Assembly: GCF_027887165.1 (NCBI RefSeq) | Contig: NC_077228.1 | Location: forward strand, 110,378,086-110,442,085 | From: Monodelphis domestica | Lineage: Eukaryota > Chordata > Mammalia > Didelphimorphia > Didelphidae | Reading direction: 5' to 3' | DNA length: 64,000 nucleotides | Shown here: positions 46,428-57,337 of the stretch, piece by piece | How the letters are laid out: every line of letters begins with the position of its first letter | How positions within the stretch are numbered: position 1 is the stretch's first letter | The notes under the pieces: model-generated | Databases searched by the model: none | Seen by the model: the letters and a program-made list of their open reading frames with translations, nothing else | Told to the model about the DNA's origin: nothing | Translations under genes and position numbers: made by a program

Positions 46428-46620
46428 GAGGCAGCTAGGGAGTCCATGGATGGAGAGCCCAGCCTGGAGAAGAAAGGTCCTGGGTTTAAATATAGTCTCA
46501 GATACCTTTCTAGCTGCATGACCCTGGACAAGTCACTTAACCTCCATTGACTAGTCTTTACTCCTTTTCTGCCTTGGAGCCAATATATAGTATTGATTCT
46601 AAAGTGGAATATAAGGATTT
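46428..46620 (+). repeat. WSINE1-type SINE
   Basis: aggcagctagggagtccatg, catgaccctggacaagtcac and a decayed tail (ctaaagtggaatataagga); its 3' end runs into the AT block. Confidence 0.8.
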
Positions 46621-47100
46621 AAAAATACATATAATATATAAAACAATAAAATATAAATATATTTATATTATTTATTATATATGACATATATAATAAATAT
46701 ATCATGTATTATATAATAAATGTTATAATATGTAATAAATAGATTATATTATATCATAAATATCATGTCATATGATATATACAATAAAATTTGTATATAT
46801 AATAAAACTTTGATATGTATAAAATAAAACTTTTATATATGTTTATAAAATAAAACTTTGTTTTATATTTTTATATATTTTATAAATTTACAAATATTTT
46901 ATAAAACATATTTGTCATATATAAAAAACTTTATTTTGTATATGTATATAAATAAAACTTTATATAAATAAAGTGAAACTATTTTATATGTATATATAAA
47001 ATTTTATTTTGTATGTGTATATATAATACATTATATAAATGATATATATAAATGTATTATAAATATGATAACATATATATCATAATATAATAAAATAAAT
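46621..47100. repeat. AT-rich minisatellite-like block
   Basis: About 480 bp of almost pure A/T built from imperfect copies of ataaaactttatat-like units, with (TA)n and inverted ATATAT segments. It seems to have grown from the A-rich tail of the SINE at 46428. Confidence 0.9.
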
Positions 47101-48295
47101 CTATATCTCAAGGTCCTCTTTTCACAATGACACTGTGGGGCAGGTCATACAGATACTGTTATCCTAACTTTCCAGCTGGTAAAATAAACTCTCAGAGACT
47201 TGGTTACTGAGGCTCAGAGCTAGGAATTGGCCCCAGGTCTCTTGGTCCCAAGTCATCTCTACCTAGATGAATGTGTCCATCACCCCAACTAAAGCCTCCC
47301 CTCAATGGACCCTGTTCCCACTACCTCAATTCCTTCAGCTGGAGCTTCTTTACTGCCCATCTCCAGGCAGTGGAAAGGAAGCTCCCTGAAAGCAGTCCCT
47401 CTGTATCCCCGGTGCCTAGCACAGTATCCTGCAGAGAGCAGACTTTCAGCAAATACTTGTTCAGATGAGTTGACCCAGATCCTAGAGTCAATACAATCTC
47501 TAGTCACAGAAGGTAGACTCATAGATCTGTCGCTCAGGGGTTCAGCAATAAGTCATTCTTGCTCATATTGCTCCGCCCTGATGCCCTGATTATAGTGACT
47601 CTGTCCTTGCATTGTCCATTAGAACCACCTCTCCTACCCTGTAGCCCAGGAACCAGGTTCCAGTTTTGTCTCCCCCTCCTCCACCATATTTGGCTGTGGC
47701 ACCCTCCCAGGCACACATTTTTCTAAAACTAGAGGTCCTGTCCACCAGCCCAGTAGTTAGTTTCCTGCTGCTCAACTGCCACCGAGCTGAACCTCTGCCT
47801 TCTGCCCTTCTGCTAGGGCCCTAGTCTGCTCTCCCTACTGGCCTTCCTTGCCATCAACCTGCCTCGACCTGCTGACAGACACCCTGTTCTGACCTTCCTC
47901 CCACCCATTCATCCCTTCTCTCCCTCTGCTGCTGGTCTCTGTTAGGACATCCTTGGAATGTCTGCCCAAGCAGGTCTTTCTAGTTTCCAGCTCCTTTTCC
48001 TGGTCTAGCCTAAAGGTCTGGCTTATCCCACCCACCACCCACTAAGCCCTGAGACCATCCCAGCAAATAGCCAGCTCTCCTTCCTCTGTTCTCCTAAGAT
48101 ACTTTGGGAACTCACCCTACCGTCCTGCCCTACTACTTATCTTTTTCATACACATTTTCCTCAACGATAAATTCCCTAAGAAACTATATCCTTTTCCCTT
48201 TTAAGCAGGGGAAGCTGTAGCAAAGACCTAACAATAGAGCATATGGTCTGTGGGCAAGGTCCAAGTCTGAGAAATACTAGGGTATGGGACAGAGT
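47101..48295. other. Intergenic sequence with an MIR3-like relic, no gene
   Basis: The stretch 47110-47280 holds MIR/THER-type words (aaggtcctcttttcacaatg, ctcagagctaggaattgg). The remainder is moderately GC- and C/T-rich with several overlapping open frames of 60-95 codons on both strands. None looks like a protein family. Confidence 0.45.
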
Positions 48296-48800
48296 AATAA
48301 TAATAATAGCTAATGCTTATCTGGTACCTACTATGTGCCAGGTAGTACACCAAGTGACTTTTACAAATATCTTGTTTGATTCTTACAGAAATCCCTGTGA
48401 GGTAGATGCTATTATTTTTACATTTTACAGTTGAAGAAACTGAGACAGAGATCAAGTGACTAATCATAATAGTATCTGAGGCCAAATTTGGTTTTTTATT
48501 TATTTCTTATTTTAAAATATTTTTACATATTTCCATGATTCATTTTCTTTCCCTCCCCTCTTCCTTCCCCACTCCCAGAACCAACACGCAGTTCCACTGG
48601 GTTGTACAAATGTTATCACTTGATACCTATTTTCATATTATTCATTTTTGGCATAGAGCAATCTTTAAAGCCTAAACCCCAAATCACATACTCATATATA
48701 CATATATACATATGATAAGTGATGTCATATGTTTTGCTTCTGAGGCCATATTTGAACTCTTCTTGACTCCAAGCTATAAGGATGATATTAGAAATTAAGT
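48296..48800 (+). repeat. THER1-type SINE interrupted by an L1
   Basis: THER1 words taatgcttatctggtaccta, tgtgccaggtagtacacca and ttgaagaaactgagacagag run to 48490, then resume after the L1 at 48739 (gaactcttcttgactccaag). Confidence 0.85.
48491..48738 (-). mobile_element. Short 5'-truncated L1 (3' UTR only) inside THER1
   Basis: Reverse L1 tail (ctttccctcccctcttcctt, gcagttccactgggttgta). It is flanked by tctgaggccaaatttg (48475-48490) and tctgaggccatatttg (48739-48754), a 16-bp duplication with one mismatch. The duplicated target is THER1 sequence. Confidence 0.93.
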
Positions 48801-48802
48801 CT

Positions 48803-49679
48803 TGTTATATTAGTTTAGAGATATGAAGTAGAGAAGCTTGCTTGAGAAAGAATTGGAGTTTCAAACAGAGCTGAGACAGAGTGTCAGTTTCAAGTCTAAC
48901 AGTTTTTCTGTGACAGTTACTCTCAGGGTGTAACAGTTGATCTCTGGCATTTGGCAGAGTTAGACTCTCTGAGGGCTTGGAGGAGGTAACATCTTTTCCT
49001 CTTTCTCTCTCATTGTCTGAGGTAGAAGGAAAGGAGGGAAAGACCTGAAGGAGCTTAGTGTTTTCTTTTTCCAACTTGGGAAACACTATTGACTATTACT
49101 GTTTTTATAGATTGTCGTAACTCTGAGAAGACCAAAGAAAACCCTGGTCTTTGGTTTGGATTCTGAGTCTGCTAAGGCTCAGAGTCCTGACTTGGTTCTT
49201 GCTGAGACTCAGCCAGCTAACCTTTGTTATTTTTATAACTTGGAGGTGAAGTTAAGAATTATAAGGATAATAGTGTTAGTTTATTTAGAATAGTAAAAAT
49301 TTGGTTTAGTCAGATCAGGAAGGATCAGTGTAACCTGTGGAAACAGAAGAAGCAGTTACTTGCAGAACCAGGGAGTTTTATTTGGGTGGAGTTAGAATCC
49401 CTTAGAGTTAGAAATTCTTTTTATCTTTATATTTTCTTTCTTTTGTTTTAAACCCTAACCTTCCGTCTTGGAGTCAATACTGTGTATTGGCTCCAAGGCA
49501 GAAGAGTGGTAAGGGCTAGGCAATGGGGGTCAAGTGACTTGCCCAGGGTCACACAGCTGGGAAGTGTCTAAGGCCAGAATTGAACCTAGGACGTCCTCTC
49601 TCTAGGGTTCTCAAGCCACTGAGCTACCCAGCTGCCCCTATCTTTATATTTTCAATAAATATTTTATTTTTATATAACA
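48803..49679 (+). mobile_element. Solo-LTR-like retroviral fossil carrying a SINE
   Basis: Begins tgttatat and ends atataaca, a perfect 8-bp inverted terminal repeat in TG...CA form. AATAAA lies about 25 bp from the end. Without the SINE at about 49440-49637 it would be about 0.67 kb, a normal LTR size. No matching target duplication was seen, so it might also be one LTR of a larger broken element. It predates the SINE. Confidence 0.5.
49440..49637 (-). repeat. WSINE1-type SINE inside the LTR-like fossil
   Basis: Reverse copy (aaccctaaccttccgtcttg, gacttgcccagggtcacaca, ccacccagctgcccc-type end). The target duplication tatctttatattttc is seen at about 49419 and again directly after the SINE at about 49639. 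Confidence 0.92.
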
Positions 49680-50384
49680 AGAGTCTCTTTAGCTTCCTTG
49701 CACCTGGCCCTGAAGAGGAGTTCACTTATGAGCTTCACTTCACTGATATAAACTGAAGATACTTTGTAAGCATAGCAAGCAGAATATCTAATCAGTTTAT
49801 AATCAATAACCAATTCATTGCTTCATTATTTTTACAGTCTGCCCATTCTTTTTACAAATCCTAGTGCTCTATTCACTGTGCCATCCAGCTGCTCCTAGGG
49901 TAAGACAGGATCTTCAGTGAGAGGGTCAGGAGCAGAGTTGGGTACCGTACCCAGGGAAACAAGATGGGGTCTGGAATGAAGCACTAGATTAGAATTCCTT
50001 CTCATATGTGTGATACATCTTACCTGTATAAATTTGGGCAGTAGACCAGAACTTAATTTCCTCATTTGAGAAATAAAGAAATTGGGACAAGGGGATCTCA
50101 AAGGTCTAAAATCTTAACTATAAATCTAATAATACTGGGATGCAAGGTTCTTAGATGTGACAGACAAGGCAAGAAGCCCAGTGCTAGAACCAGGATTAGC
50201 TCAGCAAAAAGACCCACTTGGATCCACAAATCCTATAGTCTTCTCTGCCTAGGGTTGTGTCTGTTTTCCAAAAATTCCACCTGTCTGTAGTGTAAGGGTT
50301 CTAAAGACTCAAGAATCCCAGCTGACACTTACTGGCTATGTGAGCACAAATGTCACTTGGATAAACGTTCACCTGTCAAAAGGG
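49680..50384 (+). repeat. MIR-type relics, otherwise unassigned
   Basis: The stretch 49975-50145 has MIR words (gtagaccagaacttaatttc, ctcatttgagaaataaag) and 50285-50390 a second decayed piece (gctgacacttactggctatg). No gene. Confidence 0.5.
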
Positions 50385-51000
50385 TATCATTCAATTGCAC
50401 AAATTTATTAAATGCAAAACATAGGACTGGGCACTAAAGAATCAAAGACAAGATTAAAAAACAGTCTTTTCCCTCAAAGATCTGACCTTCTCCTGGGGGA
50501 TACAATCAGTACACAGTGAGCAAAGTTAAGATAACTTGAGTGGTGGACTGAGCTCTGGCAATTGGGGATGGGGTGGGAATCAGCTGAGGCTTCAAACAGG
50601 TAAGTGGTTGCCAAGCTGAGCATTGAAAAAAGCCAAGAGTTCTAATTGGCAAAGGTGAGAAAGGAATGCACATTCTTGGGGCACCTAGGTTGCAGCAGAT
50701 AGAATGATTGGCCTGGAATCAGAAAGACTCATCTTCCTGAGTTCAAATTTGGCTGTAGACACTTACTAACTGTGTGACCCTGGGCAAGTCACTTAACCCT
50801 GTTTGCCTCAGTTTCCTCATCTATCAAATGAGCTGAAGAAGAAAATAACCAACCACTCCAGTGTCTTTGCTAAGAAAAACCCAAATGAGCTCATAAAGAG
50901 TTGGACACAACTGAAACAACTAAGCAACAATGACAAAGAATTCTAATTGGCAAAGATGAGGAAGAAGTATATTCCAGGCATGGGATGTCCACATGTATAG
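50385..51000 (+). repeat. R1 copy split by a MAR1 SINE
   Basis: R1 words cacaaatttattaaatgcaa, ggactgggcactaaagaatc and ctgaggcttcaaacaggtaa run to about 50677. After the MAR1, attccaggcatgggatgtcc continues R1. The junction text ttctaattggcaaag.tgag occurs on both sides of the SINE. Confidence 0.7.
50678..50935 (+). mobile_element. MAR1 SINE with an unusually long flanking duplication
   Basis: Full-length MAR1: ggggcacctaggttgcagca, gtgtgaccctgggcaagtca, catctatcaaatgagctgaa, agagttggacacaactgaaa. The flanking repeat begins at about 50639 (ttctaattggcaaaggtgag) and 50940 (ttctaattggcaaagatgag), extending for roughly 30 bp or more. Confidence 0.85.
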
Positions 51001-51684
51001 TAGGAATATACACGTGTGTAGGAGTTATACACATAGCACATATATGTTACCTATTATTATTATTTCTCGGTCTCATAGTATTTCTAGGACTTGGACCTTG
51101 CCTACAAACCATTCCACAGACAAAGGCACAGTGACCAAAGATGAAATGTCAAATTAGGTGGGAACAGCCTCCACTTTGGATGGATGGAGATCATAAGGTA
51201 CATGTGATGGGGAATAATATTTGAAAATTTTGGAAGGGTAGGTAGGTTGTTGTAAAATGGAAGGTGCTACACAATGGGGAGCTGGGACGAGCTTGTTAAT
51301 ACAAGGACTTCAGTCTCCTAGGCTACGGCCAGAAGCCCTGGTTTCAGCCCTCAGAGGTATATGGCACGTGGTCCTTTGTTCAGAGGAAGATGTAGCCCAA
51401 TGGACAACCTTTTGGAAAGAAAAACAGAACTTTCAATAGAAGTCCTACATATAAATAAGCTCTATAAAGTTAGCTTGCCATCTGAGTTGGATCCCAGCAG
51501 CATAATCGATCAGTGTAATAAATACATGCCTCTAGGCTGACAAATGTGTGAAAAAGTATATTTAGGCCCAGGGATTCCATGAAATACCATAAACAAGTAG
51601 TTTGGCAAAAGGTGGTTTCTGAGACTCTTTCCAGTGTTCTTCTGAGCAGCTACTCATACAGCATCACCAGTCAAAAAAGTTAAA
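51001..51684. other. Intergenic sequence without recognised features
   Basis: I see no repeat word, open frame or RNA gene here. A 60-codon plus frame at 51257 has no family resemblance. Confidence 0.4.
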
Positions 51685-51855
51685 CTTGGAAGACTGAACT
51701 TAGAAGCACAGGACCCCAATTCAAATTACTCCTCTGCTTCTTACTACCTGTATGACCTTGAACATGTCTCTGGCCTCATTTCTTCTTCTGAGTAAAATGA
51801 AGGGGTCAGACCAGATTGTCTTTCTAAGGCCCTTTCTATCTTTAGATAGAATGTG
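51685..51855 (+). repeat. MIR-type SINE
   Basis: tgtatgaccttgaacatgtc, tctggcctcatttcttcttc, tgaaggggtcagaccagatt in MIR order. Confidence 0.65.
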
Positions 51856-51929
51856 ATGAATTTTTAGGACCCTTAAGTCATTGAAATTCAAAGATATGTT
51901 GAGTCTCCATAAGCCTCTGGTTCCCCTCT

Positions 51930-52275
51930 CTCCCACTCTCTCTGATTTTGTTTTTGTCTTTCTCTTTCTCTCTATCTCAAGTCATTGCCTCTATTTGTCT
52001 GTGTCTCTCTTCCCCTCTCTGACTTTGTGTCTCTGTCTGTCTCTCTCTCTGTCTCATATCTTTGTCTCTATTTGTCTGTCTCTCCCCCTTTCTCTGATTG
52101 TCTCTCTCTTTCTCTTTCTGTCACAGTCTCTGTCTCTGAGATACACCTCCTCTTCATCTCTCTATCTCAGGCTCTGTTTCATGCCTCTGTCTCTCCCCAT
52201 CTCTGACTTTGTCTCTTTCTCTCTGTCTCAGCGTCTGTATGTCTTTGTCTCTGTCTCTATCTCTGTCTCTAACTA
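51930..52275 (+). repeat. Long polypyrimidine (TCTCTG/TCTGTC)n simple repeat
   Basis: About 350 bp of imperfect tctctg, tctgtc and ctctgact units. It creates a spurious 177-codon Ser/Leu-rich frame on the plus strand. The opposite strand is purine-rich, which favours triplex formation and slippage. Confidence 0.93.
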
Positions 52276-52299
52276 TCCAGCCTTTCTTGAATCAGGTAG

Positions 52300-53544
52300 G
52301 GGGCTGGGAAGGGGAGTGGAACTTGCTTTTGGGTGTATTTTTTCAAAGTTACAGTCAGAAAATGCCAGCTCTGAGCCATCCCCACAACCAGCAGGCCAAT
52401 GGGACAGAAACTGAACCCGGAAAACAAAGGTCACCGGCATGGCTGGATCCTGAAATCTAGACAGCCTTGATGCTCCTTCTCCTTGCCAAATTTCCACCAA
52501 GGGGCAGCAGTGAGGCCCCTAAAGCACAGTCATTTCTGCATAAAGGATCTGGCCCCAGGGATCATGTCACCCATCTGGCCAACAGCCCTTCCCCATTCCC
52601 TTCCCTAGTTTTGCAGGTGTAGCCACAAGTGAGAGACCCACAATGGGTTGGAGTGGAGATCGTTTTGTAACCCCTAAAGCACTCTATAAATGTAGGGCAC
52701 TCTCATTACTTCTTACAAAGCAATTTCCTTGCAAAGTTGTGAGGAAGTTGGTGTCAGGTTTTTTATTCCCATTTACAGATGTGCAAGCAGAGACTAGGAG
52801 AGATGCTATGACTTTCCCTAAGTTACACAGCTTTATAGCAACTCTGAGACATGTACCCAGGTCTTCTGACTGTAAAAGCAGTGGGCTTTCTCCCATGCTC
52901 ACGCATCCTACTCACCCTGTCCCAAAGCCCATTGGAGGACCCTGCCCCAAGGGAGGAGTGGGGGGCAGAGTGGGCAAGAGGTGAGAACTTCAGTCCTCAG
53001 CCAGTCTCCCTTTGGGGACAAGAGTTCCCTTTGAGAACCCTTCGAGTCCACACAAGTCTCCTTGAGTGTTCCTGAGGGCACTTTGGTGGCTGGTCAAGCT
53101 TCAGATCTTTGAGGGCATTCCGAGCTTCCAGCTTTGAAAGAAAAGATGGAAGCCACCAACTCTGCTTGAGGTTGCTGCAGGAAAAGGCTGGGAAGGCATG
53201 AGAGGAGCGGGCAGTCTCCATCGTGTCTCTATGCCCAGCCTGCTCATCTGGAGGCTTCGGGGAGTTTCTCCTTGGGTGAGACCCTGCACCCTCTCTCTCA
53301 GCCAAACTGAGTTACCCCACTCCCAACGAGAGAGCTCCTTCACCCTGGACTGTCTACTATACACATACCTCCTTGACTGTTTGGCTGTGATTCGGATGAA
53401 AGTGTCTCTTTGCTATTTGCTGGTATTAGGTGGGGAAGGGGAAAGCCTTGAACTTAGAGCATGGAGTCCCCTCATCCTTCTCCCAAGATGACAAAGCAAT
53501 CAGAAGCTCTATGGAACCCAATCATATCCCCTAGACTAATATTT
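52300..53544. other. Intergenic, moderately GC-rich; contains one THER1-like relic
   Basis: The stretch 52655-52900 is THER1-like (aaagcactctataaatgtag, ttcccatttacagatgtg, gttacacagctttatagc). The rest (52.3-52.65 and 52.9-53.5 kb) has overlapping short frames on both strands without recognisable homology. Purely by position it could hold regulatory sequence for SLC45A3 or ELK4; nothing in the sequence proves that. Confidence 0.45.
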
Positions 53545-53705
53545 ATCCACTTTACCTCTGTTTGCCTGTTTGCTCATCTGTAAAATGGGGATAATAATAG
53601 CACCTGCCTCCCAGGGCTGTTAGGAGGTTCAAATGAGATCTTTGTAAAGCACTTAGCACAGTACCTGGCACACAGTAAGTGGCTATGTTGGCTATTATCA
53701 TTAAT
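53545..53705 (+). repeat. MIR-type SINE (L2-like tail)
   Basis: gctcatctgtaaaatgggga, taatagcacctgcctcccag, gatctttgtaaagcacttag, cagtacctggcacacagtaa: the classic MIR 3' half. Confidence 0.85.
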
Positions 53706-53922
53706 ATTAATATTATACCTTGAAGGATAGAAGAGGCCGGAGACGTCCATTCTGTTGTCCTTTGAGCCACACATAGTGAGCCCTGCCTCTGATGGGGCCC
53801 TCTACACATGTCTTAACCCAGGGTCCATGAACTTGGATGAGGGGGAAAAATTCTAACTTTGTTTTCACTAATCTTTGAGTTCCTTTGAAATCTTGTATTT
53901 TGTGCATTTAAAAACATTCTGT

Positions 53923-54105
53923 TGAGAGCCAGGCACAGGAATGGGAGGTCCCGAGTTCACATCTGACCTCAGACACTTCCCAGCTGTGTGACCCTGGGCA
54001 AGCCACTTGACCCCCATTGCCTAGCCCTTACCACTCTTCTGCCTTGGAGCCAATACACAGTATTGACTCCAAGACAGAAGGTAAGGGTTTAAAATAAATC
54101 AACAA
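53923..54105 (+). repeat. 5'-truncated WSINE1-type SINE
   Basis: Starts in the core (gagagccaggcacaggaatg) and runs to gacagaaggtaagggttta with an AAAT-rich tail that expands to aaataagtaaatgaatgaat. Confidence 0.9.
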
Positions 54106-54179
54106 ACAAATAAGTAAATGAATGAATAGATAAATGAAAAGCCTTTTGAGTCTTCCTTGAGCTTAGTAAGGAAATGAAC

Positions 54180-54340
54180 ATTTGTATATGTGTGCACATA
54201 TATATACATATATTTATATTATATATTATATAGCAGGCATATATTAAATATACATATATGCCTGCTTTGTAGGCACTAAGTGTTTTACATTATACTATAA
54301 AGTAATAATAATGTTAATATATTAAAACATACTAATATAA
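54180..54340. repeat. AT-rich low-complexity block
   Basis: (TA)n with inverted segments, including a long imperfect palindrome around 54200-54265 (caggcatatattaaa ... atatatgcctg). Confidence 0.8.
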
Positions 54341-54344
54341 AAGT

Positions 54345-54540
54345 ATTATCTCATCTGATCCTCATAACCCTACAAGGTAGGTGCTGTTATTATTATCTCC
54401 ATTTTACAGCTAAGGAAACTAAGGCAAAATGAAGTGACTTTCCCAGGGTCACACAGCTAGTATCTGAGGCTGGATCTGAGGGAAGAGATGGCCAGGTCTC
54501 CCTGACTCCAGGCCCGGCATTCCATCTACTAAACACCACT
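54345..54540 (+). repeat. THER1-type SINE
   Basis: atctcatctgatcctcataa, ctacaaggtaggtgctgtta, tttacagctaaggaaactaa, cccagggtcacacagctagt, gactccaggcccggcattcc. Confidence 0.9.
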
Positions 54541-56229
54541 CCGTTCATGCCTTCTTCCTCTTGATTATCTCGTTTAATCTCTAGGTGTCGTCTTGCTTTG
54601 TGTGTGATTGTTGTGTTGCCTCCTCCACGAAGCCGGGAGCATCTTGAGCACAGGCTCGACTCTGAGCATCTCTGTCCCCCCATGGTGCCTGGTGAGTACA
54701 TACTAGGTCCTTAATGGATCTGTTGACTTCAGCACCACCACCATCATTGCCAGGGCTTCTGCCGTGCCACTATGCTCCCTGGGTAATCAGTGGGAGCTGC
54801 TTGCCCCCCACTTAACTCTCTTTCTCTGGGGCAAACAGTCCAATGCTTTCATTCCATCTTAGCTCTAGAGCCAGAAGGACCAAAGAGGGGATCCACTCCC
54901 ACCCCTCACTTTATGCCTGAGGAAATTGAGGCTCAGGAAGGTTCAGTGGCTTCTTGGGCTCATAATATGGAAACGTTCCTTCTTCCAAGTGTTGAGCATG
55001 ACTGGGAAGAATCTGTAACTAATTCCAATTTTTCAGTTGCCTTTGAGCCAGTTTCATTTACTCCATTTTTGAAAATGCCCTCGAGTTCTCCGAGGTAGGA
55101 GCCAAGAGGTCTGGGTGACAGGTCCAGCCCTGCACCCTCTGCCTGCCAGCCTGGATGGGGGGGGGGCAGCTCCCTTCCTTAGCAGTGGGTCTATCTGGAC
55201 AACTTCAAAGACCAGCCCTACCGGCCCTCGGGAGAAGGCAGGTGGTAGAAGGAGGGGCACAATGTGGTATGCCCTAAAGGGCTTCGAACTACTGAGGAGG
55301 AGAAAGGGCTCAGTGCCAGCTTCTGCCTTTTGGTGGAGATGACAGGTCGGGACTGGCCCCTGGCTGGAACTATTTTGAATCTTCTTTCTCTCTCCAAACC
55401 TGACGAAAACACATCCACATTTCTAAAAGCCTACGAGGATCAGAAGATACTGTTCATCCCCTTGCAGATTAATGACTTCTGCCTGAAACGTTGAGCTAGC
55501 ATAGAGAGAAAAAGGAATGAAATCTCTGACAGGAGCTTCAGAACTGCCAGATGCCCAGCTCAAATCAATCTCAAATCAGAAAGCTGAAAAGCATCATACA
55601 GTGTCCTTGTCCAAACCAGTAGTTTTTCTGCTACAAATATGGTGAGCCCTTCGGTCCTAACAAGTTCTTTGGGGCCTGAATTCCCCTTTTTGCTCCCAGG
55701 GGTAGGTGGGTGGGGAGCAACAAGGCAGAGAACTCATCCTTCTCGCTGCCTGGGTGGCTTGGAGAAACAAGGAAAGAGCTGAAAGCTTTAGCTTCCCTCT
55801 AACAATGGGAACAAGCCCCCTTGAATCTTCAAGTTGACGGGAAGGATCATTTCAGCCTCCCTCTCACTCCAGAGCAGAAATTCTTTCTATGGTTTCTGCC
55901 AGGGCATCACTGAAGCCTTGCCAGTCACAATGACCCTTACTGCCCCATCCCCTTACGAGGAAGAAGAGCCTGGTCCTAGAGCAGAAAAGGGCCAAAATGA
56001 TCTTTCAGGGAAGGAAAAATAAAAGGGGGAAAAATTCAACCTATCACCCGTTTTCCTGTCCTGATCCTCAAAGTCAGCACAAACAGCTGTGTTCGGAGTC
56101 ACACCAGGGGCCTCCTCTAGCTCTTGCTCAGCAATTTTATGCTCACCAAGGGGCAGGGACTTTTGTCTCCCCTTTCCTCAACCCAAATAGCTAGAGGGAA
56201 ACCAATAAGCCTCAAATCCATCGGTGAGA
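54541..56229. other. Intergenic, GC-moderate, no gene recognised
   Basis: A MIR3-like relic lies at about 54850-54960 (ggaaattgaggctcaggaag). Overlapping frames of 60-100 codons on both strands have no recognisable product. A 10-bp G-run lies at 55157-55166. This is one of the larger repeat-poor stretches between the two genes. Confidence 0.45.
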
Positions 56230-56512
56230 GTTGGAGATGTCTACCCAAGCCCATGGAGACTTCACTTCCCCTAGTGGAATGGGCAGATGAGAATGATGCT
56301 CTCCAAAGGCCATGAAGTCTTTTAGAGCTTGGTCAGAAATTGAAGATGCTGAGGCCATCCGCTGCATCCTGGGCCACCATCTCACTTTTGTCTTGCCCCT
56401 GGACTTCAGTGACTCTGAAAAAGGGAGGCTGACAACCCTGTACAGCTCTGCCTCACTTGAATTTAACTCATCCCACAACATCATTGGTCCTCTTTGGAAA
56501 CAATGGCCAGAA
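56230..56512 (+). repeat. Interspersed repeat family R2 (unnamed), copy 2
   Basis: Matches the copy at 33985-34255 in order: tgtctacccaagcccatg, gggcagatgagaatgat, ttgcccctggacttcagtga, cagctctgcctcacttgaat, atcattggtcctctttgga. Its minus frame of 90 codons is not a gene. Confidence 0.6.
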
Positions 56513-56569
56513 TTAGAGCATCAAAAAGTATTTGAAGGTTTATCACCCATTGGGAGCTGTTAGGCATCC

Positions 56570-57060
56570 AGGGGGGCCTACAAGCAAACCACAGAGGCAT
56601 CTTTCCTCTCCCCAAGGAGTTTACATCAAGATGTCAAGACATCAAATAACTGCAAAACAGCCCTAGATCCAATAACTCATTTACACAGTATTTTATGGGT
56701 ACAAAGCCCTCACATAGATCAGCTCGCCTCAGCCTCACAACTCTGGTGGGGTGGGTAATGCCACTACTTATACCAGTTTACAGGAGATGGAAGTCCAGGA
56801 ACTTTTTTTTAAGCCTTCACCTTCCATCTTATAATCAATACTGTGTCTTGGTTCCAAGGCAGAAGAGTGGTAAGGGCTAGGCAATGGAGGTCAAGTGACT
56901 TGCCCAGGGTCATGCCGCTGGGAAGTATCTGAGGTCAAATTTGAACCCAGGACCTCCCATCTCTGGGCTTGGCTCTCCATTCATTGAGCCACCCAGCTCC
57001 CCCCACCCCAGGACTTTTGATAAAGTATTGCCCAATGTTACCCAGACTTTGCCAAATGGG
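56570..57060 (+). repeat. R1-like start and THER1 copy interrupted by a SINE
   Basis: R1-like words (ccccaaggagtttacatcaa) are followed by THER1 text at 56690-56800 (tcagcctcacaactctggtg, gtttacaggagatggaagtc). This resumes after the SINE at about 57007 (ccaggacttttgataaag). Confidence 0.6.
56801..57005 (-). repeat. WSINE1-type SINE with target duplication
   Basis: Reverse copy between ccaggaactttt and ccaggactttt, which is the duplicated THER1 target. Core gacttgcccagggtcatgcc and 5' end ccacccagctcccccc. Confidence 0.9.
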
Positions 57061-57337
57061 CAGACAGGAGGATTTGCCTCAAGACTGAGCTGAGTGAGTT
57101 GGGTTAGGGCAGAAAGGGCTCATCAGCAGGTTGAGTGTTTCCCAAAGTAATTTTGCCAGAGGCTTTTTGAGCTTGAAATATAAGGGATATAATTGATGGG
57201 GCAGAGCCCTCGAACAAGAGAGGACTGAGGAAATTTGGCAGAAAAATAAAAAATTAAGTATTTTTATTTATGCTGGGAAAAAAACCCCAATGCACGTAAT
57301 GAGTATTTTATTACATATCTCATATTTAAAGTTTATG

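Noticed and set aside
47289-47775. Overlapping frames of 60-94 codons in the 47.3-47.8 kb stretch
   Set aside because: They overlap each other on both strands with no consistent codon pattern, splice sites or recognisable family.
51881-52414. 177-codon Ser/Leu-rich frame
   Set aside because: It is a translation of the pyrimidine simple repeat.
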